Position numbers and translations under genes: made by a program
Shown here: positions 49,141-60,438 of the stretch, in pieces
Layout of the letters: each line of letters begins with the position of its first letter
Numbering within the stretch: position 1 is the first letter of the stretch
Notes under the pieces: model-generated
What the model saw: the letters and a program-made list of their open reading frames with translations, nothing else
Database searches by the model: none
Told to the model about the DNA's origin: nothing
Source: Dickeya chrysanthemi NCPPB 402
GTDB taxonomy: Bacteria; Pseudomonadota; Gammaproteobacteria; Enterobacterales; Enterobacteriaceae
Assembly (NCBI RefSeq): GCF_000406105.1
Contig: NZ_CM001974.1
Location: 2,266,599 to 2,330,598, forward strand
Length of the DNA: 64,000 nucleotides
Reading direction: 5' to 3'

Positions 49141-51084
49141 ATGTCTTCTTTCCTGAGCAATATCACAATCCCGGGTTTAAAAAGGAATCGCCCTGCTCGT
49201 GGGGCCTATCGCTGTGATGCTTTGCCCACCTCGCTGTCGGCACTCGGTTTACCATCAAAACCGGGTTTGCTGTTGGCATTTGTGCCGCCCGAAGCCAACT
49301 TTTCGGAGGTCAACCGCGCCTGGCAACGTTTCTCTGCGCCTAATCGAACCGTTATTACTCTGTCGTCTACAGGGGCATTGTGCAGTCAACGTAATAACTC
49401 CACGTACTGCGACATGAACAGCCCGTATGGTAGTTGGCTATGGATGCCGCAGTCGCTGATCGCCAAACATGAAGTGCATCTGGTAGACCTGCACGTGCAT
49501 GACAAGCACAGCGCCCGTGCCAGAATCGAGGGGATCAAGCGGGAGCTGGAACGTCTGAATGTCAGCATGCCGCTCTCTTCGGATAACACCTTTGCGCTGA
49601 TTTATTGTGACGGTCTGGCGGCGTCGGAAGGGTTTCTGATGCAAGCCTGGTATGCCTGTCGCCGTTTCCCTTGTCTGACTATCGGCGGTGCAGCGGGCGG
49701 ACGGCTGGACTTTAGCGGAACGTACATTGGCGCCGACAATGCGGTACTGCAAGGAAAAGCGGTGATAGTGTTCTGCCAAATGGCACCCGGCAAGTCCTTC
49801 GCGCCATTCAAGAGCCAGAACTTTGAACCGACAAAACAAAGCTGGCTGGTCGCAGAGGCGGACCCGGTCGACCGCACAGTGAAGTCCGTTTTTGACGCCA
49901 GTGGCCATGAGCAACCTATTATTGAGGCGATCGCTTCATGCCTGCGTTGTCAGCCGAATCAAATCGGTGAACATCTGGCGGGAAAAACCTTTGCAGTTAA
50001 AGTCAATGACGAGTACTTCGTTCGCTCGGTGGCTTCAATCAAAGAAGACCACATTTCTTTTTTCTGCGATCTGGAGTTCGGCGACCGTCTGTACCTTATG
50101 CAATCAACAGATTTTATCTCCACCACCGAGCGAGACTGGCAACAGTTCGTCTCGCAATACGGTAAACCGGATCTGGTTCTGCTTAACGACTGCGTACTCC
50201 GCCGGGCAGGCAACACCGAACTGGAACAGGCCCAATTCTTCGATCAGGTGCCTGCGGCAGGGTTTTCCAGTTTTGGCGAAATTCTGGGGGTCCCTATCAA
50301 CCAGACGCTGTCGGCGTTGGCCTTTTTCGATCGCGATGTGAAAGCCATGACGCACTTTCCGGTCGAATACGCGGCCTATGCCGGGCACTATGCCCAGCGT
50401 GCCTTACGGCGTTGGGAAGCGCTGCATGACATCCAGTCCAACGTGGTCAAACAAGTGGTTGATTATGAACAGGCGCTGGTCCCCTTGCTGACGACCATGC
50501 CCCAACTGGAACAGGCGACGCTAAGGCAAAGCGATACGCTGGATATCGCCCAGACGAGTATCCGCGCGATCAGTGAATCCGCCTCAAAAACCCAGGAAGC
50601 GCAACTCCGCCTTGAAACCGGCCTCAACGATCTGGAACGCATTTCAAAAGGCATCAGCCAGATTACCAGCGGCATCAACGCTATTGCCGATAAAACCAAT
50701 CTGTTGGCATTGAACGCGGCGGTGGAAGCGGCACGGGCGGGAGAAGCCGGACGGGGATTCGCCGTGGTCGCCGAAGAGGTACGCAAACTGGCCAGTTCGT
50801 CCAAAGAACAGGTGGATGCCACTACTCACAGCATCAACGAAGCGGTTCAAACCATCGCGCATATTCGCTCCATTGCACAGCAAACGGTCACAACGACGGC
50901 GCAAATGGCGGATAAAAGTATCTCGGCGGCGAATCAAATCGCCGACATGAGTGCGGAGACAGATAAAGACCGGAGCAATATGACGTCTAATCTGGGTAAC
51001 CTTAAAAACCTGGCCAAAGGCATGGATGCGATGCAGGATGCGGTTAACCAGTTGACTACACTTCAAAAACTGGCGTCATCCTAA
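49141..51084 (+). CDS. Soluble chemoreceptor with FIST sensor domain
   Basis: A 647-residue protein without a signal peptide or transmembrane helix. Residues about 25-400 form FIST_N and FIST_C-type domains ([54 protein letters not shown]). FIST domains are predicted sensors of small ligands, often amino acids. Residues about 420-640 form an MCP signalling coiled coil with the tip [20 protein letters not shown] and [20 protein letters not shown]. There is no HAMP domain and no xWxxF tail. It should sense a cytoplasmic signal and feed the Che system. The start has AGGGAGTGG ahead. Confidence 0.87.
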   Translation: MSSFLSNITIPGLKRNRPARGAYRCDALPTSLSALGLPSKPGLLLAFVPPEANFSEVNRAWQRFSAPNRTVITLSSTGALCSQRNNSTYCDMNSPYGSWLWMPQSLIAKHEVHLVDLHVHDKHSARARIEGIKRELERLNVSMPLSSDNTFALIYCDGLAASEGFLMQAWYACRRFPCLTIGGAAGGRLDFSGTYIGADNAVLQGKAVIVFCQMAPGKSFAPFKSQNFEPTKQSWLVAEADPVDRTVKSVFDASGHEQPIIEAIASCLRCQPNQIGEHLAGKTFAVKVNDEYFVRSVASIKEDHISFFCDLEFGDRLYLMQSTDFISTTERDWQQFVSQYGKPDLVLLNDCVLRRAGNTELEQAQFFDQVPAAGFSSFGEILGVPINQTLSALAFFDRDVKAMTHFPVEYAAYAGHYAQRALRRWEALHDIQSNVVKQVVDYEQALVPLLTTMPQLEQATLRQSDTLDIAQTSIRAISESASKTQEAQLRLETGLNDLERISKGISQITSGINAIADKTNLLALNAAVEAARAGEAGRGFAVVAEEVRKLASSSKEQVDATTHSINEAVQTIAHIRSIAQQTVTTTAQMADKSISAANQIADMSAETDKDRSNMTSNLGNLKNLAKGMDAMQDAVNQLTTLQKLASS

Positions 51085-51258
51085 ACCCCGCCCCAATCGG
51101 CGGCGATGTCGGGTTGCCCGATTATCGCCGCCGTCCCTTTCTGAAAAAATCCTGCAGTTTTTATGTGACAGACGACGCTATTAAAGCGACAATGCCGCCA
51201 CGATCAAATCAGGTTAGCGCGTCATTATCATTGACCGGCGTTTTATAACACGATATCC

Positions 51259-51798
51259 ATGCAGACATTTTTATTTGATTCGCTTTCCACGCCCATAGGG
51301 GAATTATTATTGATAACCGATGAAAATTATCATCTTAGGGCGGTGGAATGGCGTGAATATGAAGAAAAGCTCTATCAATCTCTGAATAAGCGTTATCGTC
51401 ACGATCCGTTTGTGTTAAAGGCCTGTAATAACCCCGGTGAATTAACCGATACCCTGCGCGCTTATTTCGCCGGCGACCTCAATATTATTGACGCCTTGCC
51501 GGTAGCCGCAGCGGGTACCGACTTTCAGCGGCAGGTATGGCAGGCGCTTCGCACGATCCCCTGCGGTAGTACCACGACCTACGGCGAGCTGGCCGCCAGA
51601 CTCGGACAACCCGGCGCTGCACGCGCTGTTGGCCTGGCGAACGGTTCTAATCCCGTCAGTATTGTGGTCCCCTGTCATCGCGTCATCGGCTCACAGGGCA
51701 CGCTGACCGGTTATGCCGGCGGTATTCATCGTAAACACTGGCTATTAACCCATGAAGGGTATTTGCCGCAGCAAGATTTATTCAATACCCGTCGATAA
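51259..51798 (+). CDS. ogt: Methylated-DNA--protein-cysteine methyltransferase
   Basis: A 179-residue DNA-repair protein. The active site is [10 protein letters not shown] with acceptor Cys139. The helix-turn-helix segment has [20 protein letters not shown], and the Asn-hinge is [14 protein letters not shown]. It removes alkyl groups from O6-alkylguanine and O4-alkylthymine in a suicide reaction. In E. coli, ogt stands next to fnr, and the same order (ogt-fnr-uspE) is conserved here, although separated by a MITE-like repeat. Confidence 0.93.
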   Translation: MQTFLFDSLSTPIGELLLITDENYHLRAVEWREYEEKLYQSLNKRYRHDPFVLKACNNPGELTDTLRAYFAGDLNIIDALPVAAAGTDFQRQVWQALRTIPCGSTTTYGELAARLGQPGAARAVGLANGSNPVSIVVPCHRVIGSQGTLTGYAGGIHRKHWLLTHEGYLPQQDLFNTRR

Positions 51799-51838
51799 GT
51801 TAGCGAGCGTCGCGAGTTAACGGGTTAAAAACGCCCAA

Positions 51839-51965
51839 TATACCCAAAATAATTCGAGTTGCAGGAAGGCGGCAAGAGAGAGAATCCCGATGAGCTTACT
51901 CAGGTAAGTGATTCGGGTGAACGAACGCAGCCAACGCACCTGCAACTTGAAGTATGACGGGTATA
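51839..51965 (-). repeat. MITE-like palindromic repeat, copy 6 (type form)
   Basis: A cleanly bounded 127 bp copy: it begins TATACCCAAAATAATTCGAG and ends TTGAAGTATGACGGGTATA. It lies in the ogt-fnr gap. Confidence 0.88.
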
Positions 51966-52052
51966 TCATGGTAAAAATATTAATAAGCTCACTATTTACT
52001 GACCAGTTCCACAGATAGTGGCTCTTATCAGACCCAATAAAAGCTGTTAAAA

Positions 52053-52066
52053 TTGACCAATATCAA
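52053..52066 (+). promoter_or_regulatory. FNR box upstream of fnr
   Basis: TTGAC-CAAT-ATCAA is a near-perfect match to the FNR consensus TTGAT-N4-ATCAA and ends 20 bp before the fnr ATG. Binding here would give the known anaerobic self-repression. Confidence 0.85.
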
Positions 52067-52086
52067 TTATCGCCTGAGTAAAGCCT

Positions 52087-52839
52087 ATGATTCCTGAAAA
52101 GCGAATAATCCGACGCATTCAGTCTGGCGGTTGTGCAATCCACTGTCAGGATTGCAGTATCAGCCAGCTCTGTATTCCTTTCACGTTGAACGAGCACGAA
52201 CTCGATCAACTCGACAACATTATCGAAAGGAAAAAACCCATCCAGAAAGGGCAAGCGTTGTTCAAGGCGGGTGACGAACTAAAATCACTGTATGCCATCC
52301 GCTCAGGCACCATTAAAAGTTACACGATTACCGAGCAAGGGGATGAACAAATCACCGGTTTCCATCTGGCCGGCGATCTGGTGGGTTTTGACGCTATCGG
52401 CAACGCCCAGCACCCCAGCTTCGCTCAGGCACTGGAAACCTCCATGGTGTGTGAAATCCCGTTTGAAACGCTGGATGACCTGTCCGGTAAAATGCCTAAT
52501 TTGCGCCAGCAAATGATGCGGCTGATGAGCGGCGAAATCCGTGGCGATCAGGACATGATTCTGCTGTTGTCGAAGAAAAATGCTGAAGAGCGTCTGGCTG
52601 CATTCATTTACAATTTGTCCCGCCGTTTCGCCCAGCGCGGCTTCTCGCCTCGGGAATTCCGTCTAACCATGACCCGCGGCGACATCGGCAACTATCTCGG
52701 TTTAACGGTGGAAACCATTAGTCGCCTGCTTGGCCGTTTCCAGAAAACCGGCATGTTGGCGGTGAAAGGCAAATATATCACTATCGAAAATACGGAGTTG
52801 CTGGCTGAACTGGCGGGTTCATCACGCAGTAAAGCTTAA
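52087..52839 (+). CDS. fnr: Anaerobic transcriptional regulator FNR
   Basis: A 250-residue CRP-family regulator. The N-terminal cysteines that bind the oxygen-sensing [4Fe-4S] cluster are at residues 16, 20, 23 and 29 ([16 protein letters not shown]), with the fourth ligand in MVCEIPFE near residue 121. The cAMP-like beta roll follows, and the helix-turn-helix is [26 protein letters not shown], with the recognition helix ETISRLLGR like that of E. coli FNR. It activates anaerobic respiration genes and represses aerobic ones. Length and flanking genes (ogt, uspE) agree with E. coli. Confidence 0.97.
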   Translation: MIPEKRIIRRIQSGGCAIHCQDCSISQLCIPFTLNEHELDQLDNIIERKKPIQKGQALFKAGDELKSLYAIRSGTIKSYTITEQGDEQITGFHLAGDLVGFDAIGNAQHPSFAQALETSMVCEIPFETLDDLSGKMPNLRQQMMRLMSGEIRGDQDMILLLSKKNAEERLAAFIYNLSRRFAQRGFSPREFRLTMTRGDIGNYLGLTVETISRLLGRFQKTGMLAVKGKYITIENTELLAELAGSSRSKA

Positions 52840-52854
52840 CTCTACCAGCCCTGT

Positions 52855-52890
52855 GCCGGATCAATGATTGCTCTGAATTGTTGATCCGGC
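52855..52890 (+). terminator. Hairpin after fnr
   Basis: Perfect stem GCCGGATCAA/TTGATCCGGC with a 16-base loop, 15 bp after the fnr stop, followed by TTCT. Confidence 0.75.
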
Positions 52891-52972
52891 TTCTATCACC
52901 AGTTGTTCAAAGCGATTTCCTTGCGTTACTCTTAACGGGCAGGCTGCAGAGTGACAGCCAACAGGAGGAGCT

Positions 52973-53944
52973 ATGGCGAAGTATCAGAATTTACTGGTAG
53001 CTATTGACCCCAATCAGGATGACCAACCCGCACTGCGGCGTGCCGTTTATCTGGTCCAGCGACTGGGGGGGCGTATCAAGGCGTTTTTGCCCATTTACGA
53101 CTTTTCCTACGAAATGACCACTCTGCTCTCTCCGGATGAAAGAACCGAGATGAGACAAGGGGTTATCGCCCAACGAACCGAATGGATTGCGGAACAGTGT
53201 AAATACTATCTTGATGCGGGAATTTCCATTGATATCAAGGTAGTCTGGCATAACAAACCTTATGAAGCCATTATTCAGGAGATTATTGCCGGTCATCACG
53301 ATCTATTGCTCAAAATGGCTCACCAACACGACAGGCTGGAAGCGGTGATTTTCACCCCTACCGACTGGCAGTTATTGCGCAAATGTCCTTGCCCAGTCTG
53401 GATGGTGAAAGATCAGCCATGGCCGGAAGGCAGTCGTGCGCTGGTGGCGGTCAATCTGGCCAGCGAAGACCCGTATCACGACCCGCTCAATATCAAACTG
53501 GTATCGGAAGCGCTGGACCTGGCGCGTCAGGTGAATCAAACCGAGGTGCACCTGGTTGGGGCGTATCCGGTTACCCCCATCAATATCGCGATTGAACTGC
53601 CGGATTTCGACCCCGGCGTCTATAACGGCGCTATCCGCGGTCAACACCTGCTGGCCATGAAGTCGCTTCGTCAGAAATTCAATCTGGATGAACGTGTGAC
53701 ACATGTAGAGAAAGGGCTGCCCGAAGAGGTGATTCCCGACCTGGCGGAGCATCTGCAGGCGGGGGTGGTTGTGCTGGGCTCGCTGGGGCGCACCGGCCTA
53801 TCGGCTGCGTTCATCGGCAATACGGTAGAACATGTGATCGATCACCTTAAATGTGATCTGCTGGCGATTAAACCGGATGACTTTGTTTCTCCGATCACAT
53901 TGCAGGGAGAAAACGAGGCTAGCCATCAGGGCAAAACGGCCTGA
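52973..53944 (+). CDS. uspE: Universal stress protein E
   Basis: A 323-residue protein with two tandem Usp domains (about 1-155 and 156-310): [20 protein letters not shown] at the first start, [20 protein letters not shown] near residue 272-291 with the ATP/phosphate loop region, and [16 protein letters not shown] at the end. It follows fnr as in E. coli, where it helps resistance to DNA damage and affects motility. The ATG has an AACAGGAGG site ahead. Confidence 0.96.
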   Translation: MAKYQNLLVAIDPNQDDQPALRRAVYLVQRLGGRIKAFLPIYDFSYEMTTLLSPDERTEMRQGVIAQRTEWIAEQCKYYLDAGISIDIKVVWHNKPYEAIIQEIIAGHHDLLLKMAHQHDRLEAVIFTPTDWQLLRKCPCPVWMVKDQPWPEGSRALVAVNLASEDPYHDPLNIKLVSEALDLARQVNQTEVHLVGAYPVTPINIAIELPDFDPGVYNGAIRGQHLLAMKSLRQKFNLDERVTHVEKGLPEEVIPDLAEHLQAGVVVLGSLGRTGLSAAFIGNTVEHVIDHLKCDLLAIKPDDFVSPITLQGENEASHQGKTA

Positions 53945-53983
53945 GGGCCGAAAGGTCACACTACATAAACACGCTACAAGATA

Positions 53984-54002
53984 CAGGGGCCATCGGCCCC
54001 TG
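53984..54002. terminator. Terminator between uspE and pntB
   Basis: Stem CAGGGGCC/GGCCCCTG with a three-base loop in the convergent gap, followed by GTTT. Confidence 0.75.
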
Positions 54003-54038
54003 GTTTATCAGAGGTATTCACTTTCCGAGAAGCCTGAC

Positions 54039-55427
54039 TTACAAGGCCTTCAGAATTGCTTCGACGCTCTCTTTCGCATCGCCAAACAACATCTGTGTAT
54101 TTTCTTTGAAGAACAGCGGATTCTGCACGCCGGCATAGCCGGTATTCATCGAACGTTTGAACACAATAACGTTCTGCGCTTTCCAGACTTCCAGCACCGG
54201 CATACCGGCAATCGGGCTATGCGGATCTTCCTGCGCCGCCGGGTTAACCGTATCATTAGCGCCAATCACCAGTACGGTATCGGTATCGGTGAAATCATCA
54301 TTGATTTCATCCATTTCGAGCACGATATCATAAGGTACTTTCGCTTCCGCCAGCAGGACGTTCATATGACCCGGCAAGCGCCCGGCTACCGGGTGAATAC
54401 CGAAACGGACGTTGATGCCGCGAGCGCGTAATTTAGCGGTAATGTCATGCACGGGGTATTGTGCCTGCGCCACCGCCATGCCATAGCCCGGCGTAATGAT
54501 CACCGAGGTGGAATTTTTCAGTAATTCCGCCACCTCTTCCGCCGTGGTTTCACGATGTTCACCGACCGCGTCATCACTACCGGTAGACGAGCCATCCGTG
54601 CCGAAACCACCGGCAATCACGCTAATAAACGAACGGTTCATCGCCTTGCACATGATGTAAGACAGAATGGCACCGGAAGAACCCACCAGCGCACCGGTGA
54701 CGATCAACAGATCGTTGCTCAGCATGAACCCTGCCGCCGCTGCCGCCCAACCGGAATAGGAGTTCAGCATGGAAACCACCACCGGCATATCCGCACCGCC
54801 GATAGACGCCACCAGATGCCAGCCAAACGCCAGTGCAATCAGCGTCATCAACAACAGCGCAAACACCTGCATACCGGTGCTCGCGGTTTTGACAAACACC
54901 AGCAGCAACAGGAATGATAATACCAGCGCCAGCAGATTCAGTTTATGGCGATTCGGCAGCATCAGTGGTTTGGATGAAAACAGACCACGCAGTTTGCCAA
55001 ACGCGACAATCGAACCGGTAAAAGTCACCGCACCGATGAAAATGCCCAGAAACACTTCGGTCAGATGGATATTTTCCATGATCGGGTCAGCAATATCGCC
55101 TTCGCCGATAAAGCTGTTGAAACCGACCAGTACCGCCGCCAGACCGACAAAACTGTGCAGAATCGCCACCAGCTCCGGCATTTCGGTCATTTCTACCTTG
55201 CGTGCCAGATGCACGCCGATAGCGCCGCCGATCACCATCGCCGCGATAATCCACCCGACGTTGCCGGCATTCGGCCCCAGAATGGTCGCCAACAGCGCAA
55301 TGGTCATCCCGCTAATGCCGAAAATATTCCCCTGACGTGACGTCTCGTGTTTGGATAAACCCGCCAGGCTGAAAATAAACAAAATTGCAGCAACGATATA
55401 CGCTGCCGTCACTAATCCTCCAGACAT
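54039..55427 (-). CDS. pntB: NAD(P) transhydrogenase beta subunit
   Basis: A 462-residue subunit with about nine membrane helices (first [20 protein letters not shown]) and a C-terminal NADP(H)-binding domain ([20 protein letters not shown], then [19 protein letters not shown]). With PntA it couples hydride transfer between NADH and NADP+ to proton entry across the inner membrane. It starts ten bases after the pntA stop. Confidence 0.97.
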   Translation of the reverse strand: MSGGLVTAAYIVAAILFIFSLAGLSKHETSRQGNIFGISGMTIALLATILGPNAGNVGWIIAAMVIGGAIGVHLARKVEMTEMPELVAILHSFVGLAAVLVGFNSFIGEGDIADPIMENIHLTEVFLGIFIGAVTFTGSIVAFGKLRGLFSSKPLMLPNRHKLNLLALVLSFLLLLVFVKTASTGMQVFALLLMTLIALAFGWHLVASIGGADMPVVVSMLNSYSGWAAAAAGFMLSNDLLIVTGALVGSSGAILSYIMCKAMNRSFISVIAGGFGTDGSSTGSDDAVGEHRETTAEEVAELLKNSTSVIITPGYGMAVAQAQYPVHDITAKLRARGINVRFGIHPVAGRLPGHMNVLLAEAKVPYDIVLEMDEINDDFTDTDTVLVIGANDTVNPAAQEDPHSPIAGMPVLEVWKAQNVIVFKRSMNTGYAGVQNPLFFKENTQMLFGDAKESVEAILKAL

Positions 55428-55437
55428 CCGTTACCCC

Positions 55438-56970
55438 TTAATTCTTGCGGAACATTTTCAGCATGCGCTGAGTGACGGTAAACCCGCCGAAAATATTGAT
55501 GCTGGCGATCAGCACGGCGATGAAGGAGAGGAAGGACACCCATCCGCCATGCCCAATCTGCAACAACGCCCCCACCACAATAATGCCGGAAATGGCATTG
55601 GTGACCGACATCAACGGCGTATGCAGCGCGTGGCTGACATTCCAGACCACGTAGTATCCCACCACGCAGGACAGCGCAAATACCGTAAAGTGAGACAGGA
55701 ACTCTTTCGGCGCCACATTCGCCAGCCAGCCGAACAGCACGATGGCGATGGCAATAAAAATAAATTTATTCCAGGGTGAAGCTGGCTTGGCATCCGGCTT
55801 AGCTGCGGCAGCGGCAGCCGGTTTAGCCTGCTGCGGTTGTGCAGAAACCTGAATCGGCGGTGCCGGCCAGGTGAGTTCGCCGGACTTAATGACCGTCACG
55901 CCGCGAATCACGTTATCGTCGAAATCGATATCGATCTCGCCATTTTTCTCTTTACACAACAGCTTCAACAGGTTCACCAGATTGGTGCCGTACAACTGTG
56001 ACGACTGCGTCGGCAAGCGGCTTGGCAGATCCGTATAACCGATGATTTTCACACCATTTTCCGTCACCGTGACCTGATCGGCGATGGTCAATTCGCAGTT
56101 ACCGCCGGTCTGTGCCGCCAGATCAACAATCACGCTGCCGGGTTTCATGCTCTGTACCATCTCGCGGGTAATCAGACGCGGAGCCGGTTTGCCGGGGATC
56201 AACGCCGTGGTGACAATAATATCCACGTCCTGCGCTTGCGCGGCGAACAACGCCATCTCTGCTTTAATGAAAGCCTCGGACATCACCTTGGCATAGCCAT
56301 CGCCACTGCCGGCTTCTTCTTCGAACGCCAGTTCCAGGAATTCGGCGCCCATGCTTTTAACCTGCTCTTTTACTTCCGGGCGGGTATCAAACGCACGCAC
56401 GATGGCGCCCAGGCTCCCCGCCGCCCCGATCGCCGCCAGGCCAGCCACGCCGGCGCCGATAATCAACACCTTGGCCGGCGGCACTTTACCTGCCGCCGTG
56501 ATCTGGCCGGTAAAGAAGCGCCCGAACTCATGCGCCGCCTCAACGATGGCGCGATAACCGGCGATGTTCGCCATCGAACTCAGCGCATCCATCGATTGGG
56601 CACGAGAAATACGCGGCACGGCATCCATCGCCAAAACAGTCACCTGACGCGCCGCCAGCGTTTCAAGCAACGCCGGGTTCTGCGCCGGCCAGATGAAGCT
56701 AATAATCGTGCTGCCGGCGCGGGTTAATTCGATTTCCTCATCCAGCGGCGCATTCACCTTAAGCACGATATCGCTCTGCCAGACCGCCGAGGTATCCAGG
56801 ATCGTCGCGCCCGCTTGTGCGTAAGCACTGTCGTCGAAACTGGCGAGCTTGCCTGCCCCACTCTCAATAGCGACCTCAAAGCCCAGTTTCAGCAGTTGTT
56901 CCACCGTTTTTGGCGTGGCTGCGACACGGGCTTCATTGGCCAACCTCTCTTTTGGTACACCAATACGCAT
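55438..56970 (-). CDS. pntA: NAD(P) transhydrogenase alpha subunit
   Basis: A 510-residue subunit: N-terminal alanine-dehydrogenase-like NAD(H) domain ([20 protein letters not shown]; Rossmann loop [20 protein letters not shown] near 165-190), an Ala/Pro/Lys linker near 385-405, and four C-terminal membrane helices ([19 protein letters not shown] and following). It pairs with PntB in one operon. The leader gap on its upstream side is long and shared with ydgH. Confidence 0.97.
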   Translation of the reverse strand: MRIGVPKERLANEARVAATPKTVEQLLKLGFEVAIESGAGKLASFDDSAYAQAGATILDTSAVWQSDIVLKVNAPLDEEIELTRAGSTIISFIWPAQNPALLETLAARQVTVLAMDAVPRISRAQSMDALSSMANIAGYRAIVEAAHEFGRFFTGQITAAGKVPPAKVLIIGAGVAGLAAIGAAGSLGAIVRAFDTRPEVKEQVKSMGAEFLELAFEEEAGSGDGYAKVMSEAFIKAEMALFAAQAQDVDIIVTTALIPGKPAPRLITREMVQSMKPGSVIVDLAAQTGGNCELTIADQVTVTENGVKIIGYTDLPSRLPTQSSQLYGTNLVNLLKLLCKEKNGEIDIDFDDNVIRGVTVIKSGELTWPAPPIQVSAQPQQAKPAAAAAAKPDAKPASPWNKFIFIAIAIVLFGWLANVAPKEFLSHFTVFALSCVVGYYVVWNVSHALHTPLMSVTNAISGIIVVGALLQIGHGGWVSFLSFIAVLIASINIFGGFTVTQRMLKMFRKN

Positions 56971-57480
56971 TGTGAATCCCTTTTCGTTGTCACGAAGGTT
57001 TTATATAGGCTGTATCAATCACTTGAAAAATAACTTGTCGCTGTTGCCGGCACCCTTGGCGGCAGCGATAAGTCCCTTTATAACCTACTTAAAATGGAAT
57101 TAATGATCCACTGCTAAAACCATTACGTTCTAAAAGCAGAGTTATGGTAGGCGGCAGCGTCTGTTTACGGTCAAAAATCACAGCTAAAACAAGTTTTTCT
57201 AGCATTATTGCTATCACAATATTCAACGCTATCTCACAAAAAGGCACTGTTAACGCTTTGTTAACCACATTAATTGCGATAAATATGGTTTATAAAATGA
57301 ATTCGATTATTAATCGTGATTATTTCCATTTTTCTTTTTCTCCGCCATCCGCCCGCCGAATTTGCGGAATTTGGCTTAAAATGCAGAGGCATAACATGAT
57401 GTTCCGTGCCATAATCAGCGGCTACCACAGAACACGGCTTGGTACGTATTCACCGTATGCGTCAGGCGAAAGGATTGTTT
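56971..57480. promoter_or_regulatory. Divergent promoter region of pntAB and ydgH
   Basis: A 510 bp gap between two divergent transcription units. It is AT-rich in the middle, with two GTTAAC/GTTAACC motifs near 57250-57266. A plus-strand frame here (57144-57593) runs into ydgH in the wrong phase and lacks a ribosome-binding site. No small RNA or riboswitch could be recognised. Confidence 0.5.
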
Positions 57481-58431
57481 ATGAAGCTGAAAACTTGCGT
57501 TGTTGCATCCACTTTCTTATCAATAGTAGCGTTTTCGGCGCAGGCTGCGCAGGAACTTACGCCAGAGAAAGCAGAATCACTCAAACCCTTTGAACGTATT
57601 ACCTTTTTTGGTCGTTACGATGCCATTTACGAAGCCGCTGCTGATGCGTCCCAAAAGGCAGATGAGCGTGGCGCCGTCGCTTTTTACATTCAGAGCACAT
57701 CTGAAGTCAATGGCGGTCGTTGGCAGGTCACCGTTGATTTGTATAAGAAAGACGCGCCTGCAGCCGTCAAGGATACTTCTCACCGTGAATTCAGCGGCGT
57801 CAAAGAATTACCGAAGGATGAAGCCGTTCGTCTGGAACCTTATGACACCGTGACCATTACCGGTTTCTTTGCCAACCAACCGGAAGTCAACGAAGCGATC
57901 GGCAAAGCCGCCAAACAGAAAAATGCCTATTTCTTCTACATTGTTCGCCAGGTTGACATTAATTCCAGCGGTGCAACCCAGTCAATTACCGCCTTTGTTT
58001 ATAAGAAAGATGCGCCGAAGCGTCAGGTACAAAGCCCTGATGCCATTCCTGCCGACTCAGAAGCCGGCAAAGCGGCTATTGCCGCGGGTGGCGAAGCCGC
58101 TTCAAAAGTGGAAATCCCCGGCGTGGCGACCTCTTCCAGCCTGAGCGACAAAGTCGGTAACTTCTTCCAGACTCAATCGTCATCCGTTGGTTCACGTTAC
58201 AGTGTCACCATGCCTGACGGTACAAAAATTCAGGAACTGAACAACGCCACAGCCGCACAAATGGCGCCGTTTGATTCCATTACCTTCCGCGGCAGCTTCA
58301 GCAGCCCGACGGACATTTCTGAAGCCGTTGCCAAACAGGCTGCGAAAAAAGGCGCCAAGTTCTACCACATCACCAAAGAGTGGCAGGAAAAAGGCGACCA
58401 TTACACCATCAGCGCCGATCTGTACAAATAA
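57481..58431 (+). CDS. ydgH: DUF1471 (YdgH/BhsA/McbA) three-domain periplasmic protein
   Basis: A 316-residue exported protein starting at 57481, where AAAGGA precedes the ATG; the open frame goes 14 codons further up without a signal peptide in phase. Signal peptide MKLKTCVVASTFLSIVAFSA, cut near AQA. Three repeats of about 90 residues follow (beginning LKPFERITFFGRYDAIYEA, LEPYDTVTITGFFANQPEVN and MAPFDSITFRGSFSSPTDIS), each the alpha/beta YhcN/BhsA fold. Length is like E. coli YdgH (314), which lies next to pntA as here. The function is probably stress and surface related. Confidence 0.94.
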   Translation: MKLKTCVVASTFLSIVAFSAQAAQELTPEKAESLKPFERITFFGRYDAIYEAAADASQKADERGAVAFYIQSTSEVNGGRWQVTVDLYKKDAPAAVKDTSHREFSGVKELPKDEAVRLEPYDTVTITGFFANQPEVNEAIGKAAKQKNAYFFYIVRQVDINSSGATQSITAFVYKKDAPKRQVQSPDAIPADSEAGKAAIAAGGEAASKVEIPGVATSSSLSDKVGNFFQTQSSSVGSRYSVTMPDGTKIQELNNATAAQMAPFDSITFRGSFSSPTDISEAVAKQAAKKGAKFYHITKEWQEKGDHYTISADLYK

Positions 58432-58450
58432 TCGCAACCTGATGCATAAA

Positions 58451-58470
58451 AAACCGCCGACCGGCGGTTT
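58451..58470. terminator. Bidirectional terminator between ydgH and kdsA
   Basis: Stem AAACCGCC/GGCGGTTT with a four-base loop, seven T on the plus strand and a run of A upstream, so it can serve both convergent genes. Confidence 0.92.
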
Positions 58471-58488
58471 TTTTATCTGGCGAGCAGC

Positions 58489-59352
<864 letters not shown>

Positions 59353-59399
59353 TTATTGTCGGATAAACCAGATGCTCGGGTTTCAGGTAATTTCCCGAA

Positions 59400-60209
59400 C
59401 TAGTGCAGCACAATCTGCTTCTGTTCAATGGAATGGATCTGCACTTTGATCATTTCGCTGACCGGATCTTCCGGGCACTGCTCTACAAAATAACTCAAAT
59501 CTGACAACGCGATATGGTCGCAGTCCAGTTGTGCATAAATCAAACCGCGGTCGCGAATTTCATACGGATCTTCCGGGTCAAACTGCAACACGGCCTCACT
59601 GGCGCGTAAAGCCAGCTCCATCTGTTTTTCTTCCATCAGCGCCACCTTGAGCGTATCCAGCAGTTTACGGACAATCATGACGTTTTCCGCTTCATCCAGA
59701 TCGCTGTCCAGCAGCCTGGCGGAAGGGCTGATGTTGCCCTTCAGCCACACCTCAAGCACATGTTCGCTCAGCGTATCGCCATTCAACGGGTTAATCAGCC
59801 ACATTTCGTCATCGAGCCAGTCGGCGCGCAGAATCAATTGAGTGGGGAAAATCACCGGCATCAGCGGTAAATCCAACTGATGTGCGATATGCAAAAAGAT
59901 AATACCCAACGATACCGGCATCCCCTGTCGGGTAGCCAGGACTTTGTCCAACCAGAGTACGTCAGATAAATGGTAAACGCCGCTGGCGCCGCCGAAGCCC
60001 CAGGTGTGGAAAAAGAGTTCAATCAACTGCTCCAGCTGTTGGTCTTGATCCAAATCGGCGGAAATGGTCGCACGCGCTTCTTCAACAAGTTGCTGCAGAT
60101 TTTGCTTCACTTCCTGCACGGAAAAATCGCGGCGTATTGACTGGGAAACCAGGATCACACCTTCGCTTAAGGATGACTGGTTAAATTCAAAATCAGCAAT
60201 AGAACTCAT
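59400..60209 (-). CDS. sirB1: SirB1/YchA family protein
   Basis: A 269-residue protein of the transglutaminase-like/TPR group: SSLSEGVILVSQSIRRDFSV at the N-terminus, LIELFFHTWGFGGASGVYHL and VLATRQGMPVSLGIIFLHIA near residues 65-110, and TPR-like helices at the end (ALRASEAVLQFDPEDPYEIR DRGLIYAQL). Found between prmC and kdsA in enterobacteria. Its role is not settled; in Salmonella it was linked to the SirA regulatory network. It lies 56 bp upstream of kdsA. Confidence 0.93.
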   Translation of the reverse strand: MSSIADFEFNQSSLSEGVILVSQSIRRDFSVQEVKQNLQQLVEEARATISADLDQDQQLEQLIELFFHTWGFGGASGVYHLSDVLWLDKVLATRQGMPVSLGIIFLHIAHQLDLPLMPVIFPTQLILRADWLDDEMWLINPLNGDTLSEHVLEVWLKGNISPSARLLDSDLDEAENVMIVRKLLDTLKVALMEEKQMELALRASEAVLQFDPEDPYEIRDRGLIYAQLDCDHIALSDLSYFVEQCPEDPVSEMIKVQIHSIEQKQIVLH

Positions 60210-60438
60210 AGTTATTCCATCAAAGCAAAGATAACGTCAGCTACGCGCCTGAACCTGAAACAGCACATTTTATATTCGCTACCCGCACGCCGCGCGTGCC
60301 CGGTCGCCAGCGAATCGATAATAATGCCAAATCGAGAGTTCGTCAGCAGATCTGTCCGGAACCTCAAGCGATAATAACCGCTAATCATTATCAATGTGAT
60401 CCTGCTCAAGCTGTAGTGCACGGCGTTCTACCATACAT
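60210..60438. other. Gap where sirB2 (ychQ) stands in E. coli
   Basis: E. coli and relatives carry the membrane-protein gene ychQ/sirB2 between prmC and ychA/sirB1. Here only 229 bp separate them, too short for a ~130-residue protein. A 69-codon minus-strand frame here shows no membrane helices and is not a SirB2 fragment that I can recognise. The gene seems lost or moved. Confidence 0.6.

Noticed and set aside
57144..57480. Frame running into ydgH from upstream
   Set aside because: It is in another phase from the ydgH signal peptide and lacks a start with a ribosome-binding site.
60212..60421. 69-codon frame between sirB1 and prmC, considered as a SirB2 fragment
   Set aside because: No hydrophobic helices and no resemblance to SirB2.
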